A DNA stretch of 9,549 bases, taken from assembly GCA_016840245.1 (NCBI GenBank), contig JAEOST010000289.1, positions 1 through 9,549 of the forward strand. Reading direction: 5' to 3'. Below the pieces are notes generated by a model that saw nothing but the letters and a program-made list of their open reading frames with translations, ran no database searches and was not told the DNA's origin. The position numbers and the translations under genes are program-made. Below are positions 1 to 7,065 of this stretch, in pieces. Position 1 is the first letter of the stretch, and every line of letters starts with the position of its first letter. This DNA is from Candidatus Thorarchaeota archaeon. Its GTDB lineage: Archaea > Asgardarchaeota > Thorarchaeia > Thorarchaeales > Thorarchaeaceae.

Positions 1-24
1 GGAAAAATAATCGTTGACACATAG

Positions 25-498
25 TCACTCTGTCTGTCGCGGAATTATCCTCGATCCCAGAAACGCTCCAGCAATACCAAGAATCGAGATCAGAAAAGCT
101 GAGAAGATCAGTGTAAGATAGAATACTGGCAGTACTGGAATTACTATGCCTTGGTCAATTTGATATTCCATGATTCCTGGTGCTAGCACGATGAAAAGCG
201 ACGAGTATGCAAGAAACGCGCTAACAAATCCGCCAATCAAAGCACGTTTACGGCTCATCAAAAAATAACCGCAGACAAATCCAGCCACAATAGGTGCCAA
301 GTAGTAGAGCATAAAATACAATCCAATATTTAGCATGACTGACGCAACTATAATACCAATGAACCGTTGATTGTCCGCCTTCGACTGTGGCAATTGAGTT
401 TCCAGGATAAGACCCCCAAAGTTGAGAGGAAACAGTACGAATATAACATTGATGCAAGCTTCTATAATCTCTCGGTGTGGACAACTCGTGAAATTCAA
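25..498 (-). CDS. Small multi-pass membrane protein, function unknown
   Basis: A 157-residue hydrophobic protein. Membrane segments are visible at about residues 46-62, 63-82, 86-110 and 118-150, with a possible extra one at 12-32. The Gly/Ala-rich stretch LAPIVAGFVCGYF and the following GGFVSAFLAY resemble small archaeal DUF5518-like membrane proteins, but I recognise this only by pattern. The start is uncertain. The ATG at 498 sits 1 bp from the start codon of the divergent glycosylase gene, so each promoter would lie inside the other gene. Internal alternatives are a TTG at 393 (giving a soluble PQSKADNQ N-terminus before the first sure membrane helix) and an ATG at 336. A GGAG lies 12 nt before the 498 ATG, rather far; the TTG at 393 has no good ribosome site. 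No role can be assigned. Confidence 0.6.
   Translation of the reverse strand: MNFTSCPHREIIEACINVIFVLFPLNFGGLILETQLPQSKADNQRFIGIIVASVMLNIGLYFMLYYLAPIVAGFVCGYFLMSRKRALIGGFVSAFLAYSSLFIVLAPGIMEYQIDQGIVIPVLPVFYLTLIFSAFLISILGIAGAFLGSRIIPRQTE
463..468 (+). promoter_or_regulatory. TATA-like box for the glycosylase gene
   Basis: TATAAT lies about 35 nt before the ATG at 500, which would put transcription start near 491-493 and leave a very short leader. It falls inside the 5' part of the divergent membrane-protein frame, which is one reason to doubt that frame's first 50 or so codons. Sequence match only. Confidence 0.3.
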
Positions 499-499
499 G

Positions 500-1429
500 A
501 TGAAGACTCCAATAGACTACGATATGTTTTCATCAATCCATGCTTGGATTTTTCCCGATGTTCAACCTGTTCCAGAGTCTACCAAAGCAGACATTTTCAG
601 TAGATTGCTTTCAGTAGATGGTGAATTGGTACCAGTATCTGTGAGTCAAAAAGGTTCGACTATCTCTGTTTCATACCCTGATTCGAGAGTAGATAAGAGG
701 GCTCTAAAGGACAAACTCAGTTGGATCTTTGGATTAAATGTGGTAACTCATAATGCAGTAGCGGTAATTCAGGATGAACCACAAGTCCGTTATATTGCAG
801 ACTTGGTGAAAACAATCCGACCGTATTCAGCTGACACTCTGTATGAAGCATTAATCAAAACCATAATCCAACAGCAAATTTCTTACAAAGCAGCTAATGT
901 ACTTACCAAACGATTGATTCTCAGTCTAAGCAAATCGGAGAATTTCCAAGAACATACATTCTACACATTTCCAGAGCCAGCTGCAATTGTGAAAGCTGGT
1001 GCAGACCACTTACGAACCCTTGGATTCGGCTACAAAACCGATTATATTCTAGGAACTTCGAAGTTGGTTAATTCTAGAGAACTTGTCTTAGATGACCTGA
1101 TTGGATATTCCTACGATGAGGTCTACAGATTACTAAAGCCGATCAGGGGTATAGGGGAGTGGACAATACAAGTGCTGGCTATAGCAGGGCTAGGTATCTT
1201 CTCAACGTATCCATATGGCGATCTAGGAATCCAGAACCTATTAGGTCGAGTCTATGGTGATGGTAGTCGATGGTCAAAGAAAATGGTCATTGACTTGAGT
1301 AAATCATGGGGAGATGCAGGTCCAATGGTGTTATATCTACTCATGTGTGCGGATGTACTTGACTGGATGATAGATAGCCGAAAACGCCAAAAAGGCGGCA
1401 GTACTGAAAACTGTAGTAGCTCTAGGTGA
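500..1429 (+). CDS. DNA-3-methyladenine glycosylase, AlkA-like HhH-GPD family
   Basis: A base-excision repair enzyme expected to cut the N-glycosidic bond of alkylated purines. Reading from the ATG at 500 gives 309 residues. The HhH-GPD core starts around residue 114, with the typical IIQQQIS at 122-128. The helix-hairpin-helix is at about 207-230, with the core RGIGEWTIQ at 216-224. The catalytic aspartate is D241 in YPYGDLGIQN, matching the conserved P-x-x-D-L position of AlkA/OGG enzymes. The first 100 or so residues look like the AlkA N-terminal beta domain. No iron-sulfur cysteine cluster is seen at the C-terminus, which argues against EndoIII/MutY. An upstream GTG/ATG extension to 422 is open but runs into the divergent gene, so I prefer 500. 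The stop overlaps the GTG start of the permease by 4 bp, suggesting co-transcription. The exact base specificity (3-meA, hypoxanthine, 8-oxoG) cannot be told. Confidence 0.88.
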   Translation: MKTPIDYDMFSSIHAWIFPDVQPVPESTKADIFSRLLSVDGELVPVSVSQKGSTISVSYPDSRVDKRALKDKLSWIFGLNVVTHNAVAVIQDEPQVRYIADLVKTIRPYSADTLYEALIKTIIQQQISYKAANVLTKRLILSLSKSENFQEHTFYTFPEPAAIVKAGADHLRTLGFGYKTDYILGTSKLVNSRELVLDDLIGYSYDEVYRLLKPIRGIGEWTIQVLAIAGLGIFSTYPYGDLGIQNLLGRVYGDGSRWSKKMVIDLSKSWGDAGPMVLYLLMCADVLDWMIDSRKRQKGGSTENCSSSR

Positions 1430-2589
1430 ACTCCTTGGCAAAAACTGGTAAGAACACAAAGTTGTGGCGAATCAAATCGATGTTTCTGAAAGAGCTCAAG
1501 TTAATTCAGAATGATCGTTTTGCATTTCTCCTTGTTTTTGTTTTACCAGCGATGATTATGGGCACAATGTACTATGCAATCAATTCTGGTCAAGCCGCTA
1601 GTTTCGGTGTCGGAGACAAAAATCCCGATGCACTCACTATCGGTCTTGTTGATGCTGATCCAACAAATACATTTCCTGGAGAAGACCTGTCCGAAAATTT
1701 CACTGCATATATGCAACAGAGCCCCGATATGATCATTATAATCTATGAGGACGAAGAGGATGCGCTTAATGCATTATACTATGATCGAGTCGATGCCTAT
1801 CTAGTATTACCATATGGTTTTGAAGGGAACATCACCGGAGATATACCGGCTTTTGTGGAGATTCATATCAGCAGTACAGAATTCATGTCTCAAGCATCAG
1901 TCTTCTCTGCATTCAGTTCTGTAGTTGCTGATTACCGTCTTGATCATGGATGGATAAAAGGTGAGGTTAATTTCCAACAATTCAATGAGTTTGAACCTGA
2001 GGGTGAAGGTACAGCTGCCACCTTTGGGGTCTTCATGATTGTATTTGCAGTTTTTATTGCTACAGCTGCGACTGCGGCTCAAGCAATAGTAGGAGATATC
2101 CCGCTTAACAGGATGTTACTTACACCTGCCACTAAGATGGAAGCTATAATAGCTAAGGTATTAGCATACTTCACAGTTGGGATGATTCAGACTCAGTTCC
2201 TTCTTGTGTTATGGGTTGTTTTATTCAGTATCGTACCAAATGGCATACTCTGGCCATTAACTCTAAATGCAATTCTAGCTGCGTTATCATTGTCTGCAGC
2301 AACTTTAGGTGTTTTCATCTCAACTCTATGTAAGACTCGGTTACAAGCAAATCAGTCTTTCCTCTTCCTTCTCTTTGCATCTTTCATTGTAGGAACTGGA
2401 TTTATGGACGTTGGAATAGTCGATGATGTATATCCGTTAAACTTGGGGAGGGTAATGGTTATAGACAATGCATTCAAAGGCGTGCCCTTGTCAGCATTCA
2501 CGAATGAGTTCATCATAATCATAATATTTTCAATCGTCATGATTATTCTTGCATGGATTGTATTTGCCAAGAGACAGACTCTTGCATAG
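1426..2589 (+). CDS. ABC-2 type transporter permease
   Basis: A 387-residue integral membrane subunit of an ABC exporter. The layout is typical of ABC-2 permeases. A cytosolic N-terminus (MFLKELKLIQNDRF at 19-32) leads into one membrane helix at 33-51, followed by a large external domain at about 52-195. A cluster of five helices follows (about 198-222, 243-270, 277-300, 309-328, 362-380). The cytosolic segment GDIPLNRMLLTPATKMEAIIAK (223-244) matches the conserved loop before the second helix pair in this family, where many members read GTLERLLTTP. The GTG start at 1426 overlaps the glycosylase stop (GTGA); the alternative ATG at 1480 would begin directly at MFLKELK and also suits the family, and neither has a strong ribosome site. 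The ATP-binding partner is not encoded in this window, so its substrate is unknown. It ends in tandem TAG TAG stops. Confidence 0.85.
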   Translation: MNSLAKTGKNTKLWRIKSMFLKELKLIQNDRFAFLLVFVLPAMIMGTMYYAINSGQAASFGVGDKNPDALTIGLVDADPTNTFPGEDLSENFTAYMQQSPDMIIIIYEDEEDALNALYYDRVDAYLVLPYGFEGNITGDIPAFVEIHISSTEFMSQASVFSAFSSVVADYRLDHGWIKGEVNFQQFNEFEPEGEGTAATFGVFMIVFAVFIATAATAAQAIVGDIPLNRMLLTPATKMEAIIAKVLAYFTVGMIQTQFLLVLWVVLFSIVPNGILWPLTLNAILAALSLSAATLGVFISTLCKTRLQANQSFLFLLFASFIVGTGFMDVGIVDDVYPLNLGRVMVIDNAFKGVPLSAFTNEFIIIIIFSIVMIILAWIVFAKRQTLA

Positions 2590-2626
2590 TAGTCTCTTTG
2601 GTAACAGCCTTAAGTTTACACTACTA

Positions 2627-2652
2627 ATTCCTCCTACTCCTTGTGGAGGAAT
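2627..2652 (+). promoter_or_regulatory. Inverted repeat covering the dodecin ribosome-binding site
   Basis: ATTCCTCC (2627-2634) and GGAGGAAT (2645-2652) are perfect 8-bp inverted repeats separated by 10 nt. The right arm contains the Shine-Dalgarno GGAGGA (2645-2650), 7 nt before the dodecin ATG. A second, shorter pairing, CTCC (2637-2640) with GGAG (2645-2648) across a TTGT loop, is also possible. If transcribed as a whole, the hairpin would hide the ribosome site. If transcription starts near 2640, it would act at the DNA level. Confidence 0.5.
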
Positions 2653-2657
2653 ATTGA

Positions 2658-2861
2658 ATGAGTGTTGCTAAAGTAATCGAACTTATTGGAGAGAGTGAAA
2701 CCTCTTGGGAAGAAGCCACAGCGAATGCACTAGCAGTAGCTGCTAAGACTCTACGTGGAATTGTAGGAATCGATGTTGACCACTTCACTGCGAAAGTGAA
2801 GGACAACAAAATTGTGGCGTATCGTGCCAATGTCAAAGTTGCATTCAAGTATGAAGCATAG
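2658..2861 (+). CDS. Dodecin, flavin-binding storage protein
   Basis: A 67-residue protein whose whole length matches the dodecin family. It opens with SVAKVIELIGESETSWEEA, followed by the helix ATANALAVAAKTLRGIVGIDV and the strand pair around AKVKDNKIVAYRANVKVAFKYE. Trp17 in ETSWEEA is the residue that stacks on the flavin ring in archaeal dodecins. Dodecins assemble into hollow dodecamers that bind riboflavin, lumichrome or FMN and buffer free flavin in the cytosol. A strong Shine-Dalgarno GGAGGA precedes the ATG by 7 nt and is embedded in an inverted repeat. The gene follows the permease by 68 bp on the same strand and may be read from it or from its own weak promoter (a TTAAGTTTA stretch near 2610). 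Stops are TAG TAA in tandem. Confidence 0.95.
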   Translation: MSVAKVIELIGESETSWEEATANALAVAAKTLRGIVGIDVDHFTAKVKDNKIVAYRANVKVAFKYEA

Positions 2862-2887
2862 TAAACTGTCTGTATTGAAATCTACGA

Positions 2888-2910
2888 GGGAGGGGCATTG
2901 TGCCCCTTCT
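2888..2910 (+). terminator. Hairpin terminator between dodecin and CPBP genes
   Basis: AGGGGCA (2891-2897), loop TTG, TGCCCCT (2901-2907) form a perfect 7-bp stem, extendable to about 10 bp with G-T wobbles. It is followed on the plus strand by a T/C-rich run. It lies in the short gap between convergent genes, so it most likely ends dodecin transcription and may serve both directions. Confidence 0.55.
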
Positions 2911-2940
2911 ACATCATTTCTTGTTCTTCTTGAAGAGAAC

Positions 2941-3738
2941 TCAGACACCTATGAAAGCCAAGACCATCACTGCTGCATTATTGAATCCATGTGCAACAGA
3001 TGGGCCGAGGATTGAGTAATTCCTTTTTTGAGCTAGGTATCCAAGAAATATACCTAAGACAAACCTGGCAGTCAGACCCACTATGTCCAAGTGCATTGCT
3101 GCGAATATGAAACTTGCAACAATGAGTGCAATCCATCTGAAACTACCATAGCTCTTTTTGAAGTGTATCTCTAGCTTTCTCTGTAGGAAACCTCTGAAAA
3201 GGAGTTCCTCACTGAATCCAACGATAACAAACATCACGATAATCCATGCTATCAGATCAACATATGTCATACCTGCAGTCAGGTCATCCTCTGTTGTAGT
3301 AGGAATGTCCAGAGCAGTAACGATGATATAGGTAATGGCAATATTGACAATGAGCATTACTACTCCAATTCCTAAGCCTAACAGAACATCAATAACTGAT
3401 TTGAAATTCTTGATTCCAATAGATTCCCGTGACATTCCGTGTTTCCTGATGTAGTATATTGGAGGAATGAAGAATCCAATCTCAGCTATTGTAAGGATGA
3501 GATAAGCTCTGGAATCGATTGTTAACTCAAATGTGTAGGGATCAATGGACACAAGATCAGTAGCCAGTATTGGAATTATGAGTACAAAAGTGATGGCAAA
3601 CATAAGGACAAAGCCCATTACCGTGAGCATCAGGATATTACCAATACTAACTTCCCGGTCGATGATTATTCCTGGTTCGAAAATACCAATACCCTCTGCC
3701 TCTGCCATCTCAAAATCATCAGGGTCGTCCATTACCAC
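2941..3738 (-). CDS. CPBP family intramembrane metalloprotease-like protein (Abi/CAAX protease)
   Basis: A 265-residue membrane protein with all conserved CPBP (CAAX protease and bacteriocin-processing) motifs. Motif 1 is EELLFRGF at 177-184 (EExxxR: E177, E178, R182), motif 2 is F212-x3-H216 in IFAAMH, and motif 3 is H250-x3-N254 in HGFNNA. These residues form the Rce1-type glutamate/histidine active site, so the protein is predicted to be catalytically active. Membrane segments lie at about 34-60, 78-97, 114-143 and 160-176, with several more through the catalytic core. The first 30 residues are acidic and probably cytosolic. The start is a GTG at 3738, with AGAGGA 8 nt upstream; an ATG at 3732 is the alternative but lies 14 nt from that site. 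In other organisms these enzymes mature prenylated proteins or process peptides; no substrate is suggested by the neighbours. Confidence 0.9.
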   Translation of the reverse strand: MVMDDPDDFEMAEAEGIGIFEPGIIIDREVSIGNILMLTVMGFVLMFAITFVLIIPILATDLVSIDPYTFELTIDSRAYLILTIAEIGFFIPPIYYIRKHGMSRESIGIKNFKSVIDVLLGLGIGVVMLIVNIAITYIIVTALDIPTTTEDDLTAGMTYVDLIAWIIVMFVIVGFSEELLFRGFLQRKLEIHFKKSYGSFRWIALIVASFIFAAMHLDIVGLTARFVLGIFLGYLAQKRNYSILGPSVAHGFNNAAVMVLAFIGV

Positions 3739-3823
3739 TTCTATTTTCCTCTAGTCAGGGGTCTGTTGATATGAGATAAGCATTTTCATCTAAGAAGTCA
3801 ATTCTTACTTGAAAAGGAAGATG

Positions 3824-3831
3824 TTTATGAA
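3824..3831 (+). promoter_or_regulatory. TATA-like box for the subtilase gene
   Basis: TTTATGAA is preceded by a purine-rich GAAAAGGAAG (3811-3820), which resembles an archaeal BRE. Transcription would start near 3853, giving a leader of about 30 nt to the ATG at 3885. This is the best candidate in the 146-bp gap between the divergent CPBP and subtilase genes; the CPBP promoter on the other strand is not clear to me. Confidence 0.4.
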
Positions 3832-3884
3832 TAGGGGTGTATTCAAGCCGTCTTAAGAAATTGAAAACTAAGTCGTGATGAAAA

Positions 3885-5879
3885 ATGTCTGATGATCTAG
3901 GTGATTTGGATGTTCCTCGGCGTGGTTCTGCCATCCTACTAATCACAATAGTCATTATAGGCACAACTGGTCTAATAGCAATCTGGCCTAAAACTCCCCA
4001 CCCTAGTACACTCAATGCGCGTGTTGCCATTATTGATTCAGGTGTCGATAAAGATGTATTTCTTGCATCACGAATGGTTGCTGAGAAAAGTTTCATCTCA
4101 AGAAACTATGGTTATGCAGTCACGGATAATACAACAACTGACAGTAAACCGCTCAATAGTACACACGGTACACACGTTGCCAGAATCATTGCTTCTGAGG
4201 CTCCAAATGTAGCAATCGTGAACGCCAAGGTTGTAAACAATAGGAATTTCGCTACTCTCAATGCAATCATTAATGCAATTTATTGGGCTGTTGAGGATGC
4301 CGAGTGCAACGTAATCAACCTGAGTTTAGGAGGTGCGCCAACAAATCTAGATGCTCTGGAAGAGGCTGTCAAATGGGCGTTCTCACAGGGGGTTTCAATT
4401 GTAGCAGCTGCAGGTAATGATGGAAACCCTACCATATCAAGCACGTCAATAGAATCACCGGCTGTTTATCCGGAGGTAATCGCAGTTGCTGCAGTGGATG
4501 AGTATGGTGACCCTTACTACTTCTCTGCAACAGGACCACTACGAAATCGAACTACTAAACCAGATATATCCGCTTTAGGTATGTATAGTGATAATAGGGG
4601 GATAGTCTTTGGAACAAGCTTCGCCGCACCATACGTGACGGCTGCGGCAGCCAATATTGTTGAGTACTGTGTAGAGAAATCTTGGTCTTGGACGCCTGGA
4701 ATGATTAAAGCGTTGTTGATGGTGAGTGCACAACATCTTCCGGGTGAGTCATGGGAGGTAGGATCCGGTCTTGTGGATAGTGAATCTGCACTTCAATATA
4801 TTGAGAATGTGCCTAAGCGAGGTAACCTACCTTTAGTAGCATATGCATCTCCCCAGAACAGTCCCTATAGCTTCGAGAAATGGTTTGTCAATTCTACGGC
4901 TACTCTGGAAATTTCAGTATTTATGAGTGATAATTCAACATTCGAACTCTTTTATGATGGCTCTGAACCGTGGGTTCGAGGACCCCAGATAATTGAGGTG
5001 AATCAAACTGGATCTTTCAATATTCAAGTAAAGGTAATTGGCAATGAAGCAAAGACTGGTCTCCGCTCTTTGGTTACATTGGTTTCGGAAGACTACCTTC
5101 TAGTACGATTCCAACTTGAATTCAATGTTTCTCTCTCGATAGCGAAGGTTGCATTTGACATAAGTCATACTCCCTGGTGGCTAGACTCGATATATGGACA
5201 GTTTAGGGCGTTGTATGAGGAATTTGTACAAGTCAATATTGCAGTTGAGGAGATCCGTGAGTCTTCAGAGATTACTTATAATAATCTCATCAAGTACGAT
5301 GCAATCTTCATAATGGATCCATGTGCTCGTGACTACGACTTGTTTGGGAGAGGACGAAACAAGTCATTTCCGTATTCGTTGGATGAAATTGCCGCTTACA
5401 ACCAATATTGGTCTGCTGGAGGAGGGCTTATGGTTCTCGCTCTCAATAATCAAACACTAGACGTCTCTAGTCTAAATGAATTTCTTTCAGTCTTCAATAT
5501 AACATTAAATTATGATAGGCTTCCCTCTGTTCACATTGTTGTAGGCTCAAGCCCAAATACAGTTGTTATTACAGAGATGGTTGATCATCCAATTACAAAT
5601 GGTGTTTCGTCCTTTGATTTCATTGGTTGTTCAATGAACTATTCTGGATTATGTCAACCTCTTGCATGGGCTGCAGTTGAATCGATCGATTCAGAAGGCG
5701 TCCATTATGTGGAATACAAGACAGTCTTAGTCAGCTTAGAGAATGAAAATAGTGGGAAACTCTTAGTGATTGGCTCCAACTACTGTTTTGATAATTGGGG
5801 TATGAAAGGATATTACACTTCAGAAGACAACGATAGGTTTGCTAGACAATGTGTATTCTGGTTGATAAGCGACCAATGA
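3885..5879 (+). CDS. Membrane-anchored subtilisin-like serine protease (S8) with a long C-terminal region
   Basis: A 664-residue protein with a complete catalytic set: D51 in AIIDSGVD, H94 in HGTHVAR, oxyanion N178 in AAAGNDG and S245 in GTSFAAP. A membrane helix at 16-34 follows PRR, so the N-terminus should stay inside and the rest face outward as a signal anchor. About ten Asn-x-Ser/Thr sites fit an exported, glycosylated protein. Only about 15 residues separate the helix from the first catalytic motif, so there is no room for an I9 propeptide. After the protease domain (about 45-310), residues 310-420 look beta-rich. Residues 421-664 look like an alpha/beta Rossmann-type domain, with FDISHTPWW (424-432), YDAIFIMDP (471-479), GGGLMVLAL (512-520) and GKLLVIGSNYCFDNWG (624-639), reminiscent of DUF4350/GATase-like folds. 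It ends 2 bp from the convergent Roadblock gene. Confidence 0.92.
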   Translation: MSDDLGDLDVPRRGSAILLITIVIIGTTGLIAIWPKTPHPSTLNARVAIIDSGVDKDVFLASRMVAEKSFISRNYGYAVTDNTTTDSKPLNSTHGTHVARIIASEAPNVAIVNAKVVNNRNFATLNAIINAIYWAVEDAECNVINLSLGGAPTNLDALEEAVKWAFSQGVSIVAAAGNDGNPTISSTSIESPAVYPEVIAVAAVDEYGDPYYFSATGPLRNRTTKPDISALGMYSDNRGIVFGTSFAAPYVTAAAANIVEYCVEKSWSWTPGMIKALLMVSAQHLPGESWEVGSGLVDSESALQYIENVPKRGNLPLVAYASPQNSPYSFEKWFVNSTATLEISVFMSDNSTFELFYDGSEPWVRGPQIIEVNQTGSFNIQVKVIGNEAKTGLRSLVTLVSEDYLLVRFQLEFNVSLSIAKVAFDISHTPWWLDSIYGQFRALYEEFVQVNIAVEEIRESSEITYNNLIKYDAIFIMDPCARDYDLFGRGRNKSFPYSLDEIAAYNQYWSAGGGLMVLALNNQTLDVSSLNEFLSVFNITLNYDRLPSVHIVVGSSPNTVVITEMVDHPITNGVSSFDFIGCSMNYSGLCQPLAWAAVESIDSEGVHYVEYKTVLVSLENENSGKLLVIGSNYCFDNWGMKGYYTSEDNDRFARQCVFWLISDQ

Positions 5880-5881
5880 GT

Positions 5882-6265
5882 CTACAAGAGTGGCGCGATA
5901 TTTTCACAGGATGTCTTTGCAGCATAGACAAGCATGCCTGGTTTTAATTTCTTAGAGGCTGCTAGAACAAGAATCGCCTTGTCACCAGCACTCTTCATGA
6001 TGATAAGGCCTTTTTCGTTAGTGAGTAGCACTTCCTCTAGTGTACCTTGGTCCATTCTCTCAGCTGCGAGATCGGCTACTCCTAGAATCGATGCTGACAT
6101 CGCAGCAATTTCAGCTTCTTCAAGTCCCTCTGCCATAGCTGAAGCAATGGGTAATCCCTCTTTCGATAGAAGAATCCATGCTTTGATACCTGCAGCAAGT
6201 TGTGTGGCCTCATCTATGATTTCACGAACTTTGGCCTGCAATTGTTCAAAGTCTGGACTGAACAA
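5882..6265 (-). CDS. Single-domain Roadblock/LC7 protein
   Basis: A 127-residue protein covering one Roadblock/LC7 fold: a leading helix (EQLQAKVREIIDEATQLA), then strand-turn-strand IKAWILLSKEGLPIASAM, the long helix EEAEIAAMSASILGVADLAAERM, and strands EEVLLTNEKGLIIMKSAG and KAILVLAASKK. Roadblock proteins dimerise and serve as scaffolds or regulators of small Ras-like GTPases (MglB, dynein light chain and Ragulator relatives). They are numerous in Asgard archaea. No GTPase gene is visible here. Start choice: a GTG at 6274 overlaps the GGAG itself, whereas the TTG at 6265 lies 8 nt after GGAG, so I take 6265. A TATA-like box and short leader in the upstream gap suggest its own promoter rather than read-through from the HD gene. 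Confidence 0.88.
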   Translation of the reverse strand: MFSPDFEQLQAKVREIIDEATQLAAGIKAWILLSKEGLPIASAMAEGLEEAEIAAMSASILGVADLAAERMDQGTLEEVLLTNEKGLIIMKSAGDKAILVLAASKKLKPGMLVYAAKTSCENIAPLL

Positions 6266-6316
6266 AGTGGTCACTCCTACGGCGTTTCAACTGTTAGTCT
6301 GAAATTACGTTGCGCA

Positions 6317-6325
6317 TTAATAAAG
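6317..6325 (-). promoter_or_regulatory. TATA-like box for the single Roadblock gene
   Basis: On the minus strand CTTTATTAA is preceded by GTGAAA, a BRE-like purine run. Transcription would start near 6294, about 17 nt before the GGAG ribosome site at 6277-6274. The gap between the HD gene and this gene (6275-6371) otherwise shows nothing. Confidence 0.45.
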
Positions 6326-6371
6326 TTTCACAAGATGTTATTGCGGTCAGCAAGTTTGGAATAATTCTGTC

Positions 6372-7001
6372 CTAAATCTCAATTCTGTCCTGATTTGACC
6401 TCATTTTACTTTCGCCATGCATCCTTAGTAGTTCATTATAGATTTCTGTAACTATTGGGATGTTTAGAGAATCAACTCTATTCTTACTTGAGACAAAGAA
6501 TGAATCCAATGTATCGGGAATGACACCTGAGTTTTCAAGCTTGATTGCATGAACTAACATATCTAGAATGTCTGCAGCACGGACGATGCGTGCCTCCTCA
6601 CTCTTTCCATCTTGGTATTCTTCCCATAATGAGTAGAATTTGTGGCCTTGGGATTTTAACAACTCTCTGAAGCTTTTCATGGCTTCTCGTTCAGCGTCCT
6701 CTTTCCCACTCTCGAACTTATCGCCCCCCATGATAATAGCTGATTTTGGAATGTCTGAGGTTTTCACTTCTGGGAGATCATGAATAATTGACATGGTCAA
6801 AATCTTAGTTGTGTCTAAGGTTGCACCCTCCGATGTTAACGTCTCTGTAAGTACAAGCGCAATTAGACTAACTCCCCAACTATGAGATCCTACCGATTCT
6901 CCTAATGAAGAACTGAGTCCTGCAGTTATCCAACCAGAACGCTGTAACTCCTTCATGGGTTCAACTGCTAGAAATATTCTGATGATATCATGAGATCGCA
7001 A
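6372..7001 (-). CDS. HD-domain phosphohydrolase, HDDC2/YfbR-like (5'-deoxynucleotidase-like)
   Basis: Predicted soluble metal-dependent phosphohydrolase; relatives remove phosphate from deoxynucleoside 5'-monophosphates. Reading from a TTG at 7001 gives 209 residues, close to HDDC2 proteins (about 200). Matching signatures are LKR-type MKELQRSGW (16-24), ESVGSHSW with H40, IIHDLPEVKTSDIP with H74, D75, E78 and D83, and VRAADILDM with D144. Together these give the H...HD...D metal set plus the second-shell E and D. LWEEYQDGKSEEAR also matches the family. The frame is open up to a TTG at 7052, but that would run through a 20-bp palindrome. The TTG at 7001 has GGTGG 7 nt upstream, so I prefer it; the first ATG (6956) would cut into the family's N-terminal helix. 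The substrate is inferred from the family only. Confidence 0.82.
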   Translation of the reverse strand: MRSHDIIRIFLAVEPMKELQRSGWITAGLSSSLGESVGSHSWGVSLIALVLTETLTSEGATLDTTKILTMSIIHDLPEVKTSDIPKSAIIMGGDKFESGKEDAEREAMKSFRELLKSQGHKFYSLWEEYQDGKSEEARIVRAADILDMLVHAIKLENSGVIPDTLDSFFVSSKNRVDSLNIPIVTEIYNELLRMHGESKMRSNQDRIEI

Positions 7002-7026
7002 CAAATCGCCACCAAAAATAGAAGAG

Positions 7027-7046
7027 AAAGGGGCAATCGCCCCTTT
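7027..7046 (-). terminator. Perfect 8-bp hairpin after the BMP gene, next to the HD promoter
   Basis: On the minus strand AAAGGGGC, loop GATT, GCCCCTTT is followed by CTCTTCTATTTTTGG. Placed 20 nt after the BMP stop, it looks like that gene's terminator. Its right edge also touches the TATAAA proposed for the HD gene, so it could alternatively be an operator. Confidence 0.6.
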
Positions 7047-7049
7047 ATA
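7044..7049 (-). promoter_or_regulatory. TATA-like box for the HD gene
   Basis: TATAAA on the minus strand would place transcription start near 7020, giving a leader of about 20 nt that includes the GGTGG site (7013-7009) before the TTG at 7001. It shares 3 bp with the neighbouring palindrome. Confidence 0.4.
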
Positions 7050-7065
7050 CAATCCTCTGAGAGTA

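Noticed and set aside
422..499. Glycosylase starting at 422
   Set aside because: The extra 26 residues look unlike the AlkA N-terminus and lie over a TATA-like box and the divergent frame; ATG 500 gives the expected length.
1384..1396. CGCC-AAAAA-GGCG hairpin as a terminator between glycosylase and permease
   Set aside because: The stem is only 4 bp, lies inside the end of the glycosylase coding sequence and is not followed by a T-run.
7002..7052. HD gene starting at the TTG at 7052
   Set aside because: This would translate a perfect palindrome and the proposed TATA box, and the extra residues have no family counterpart; the TTG at 7001 has a properly spaced ribosome site.
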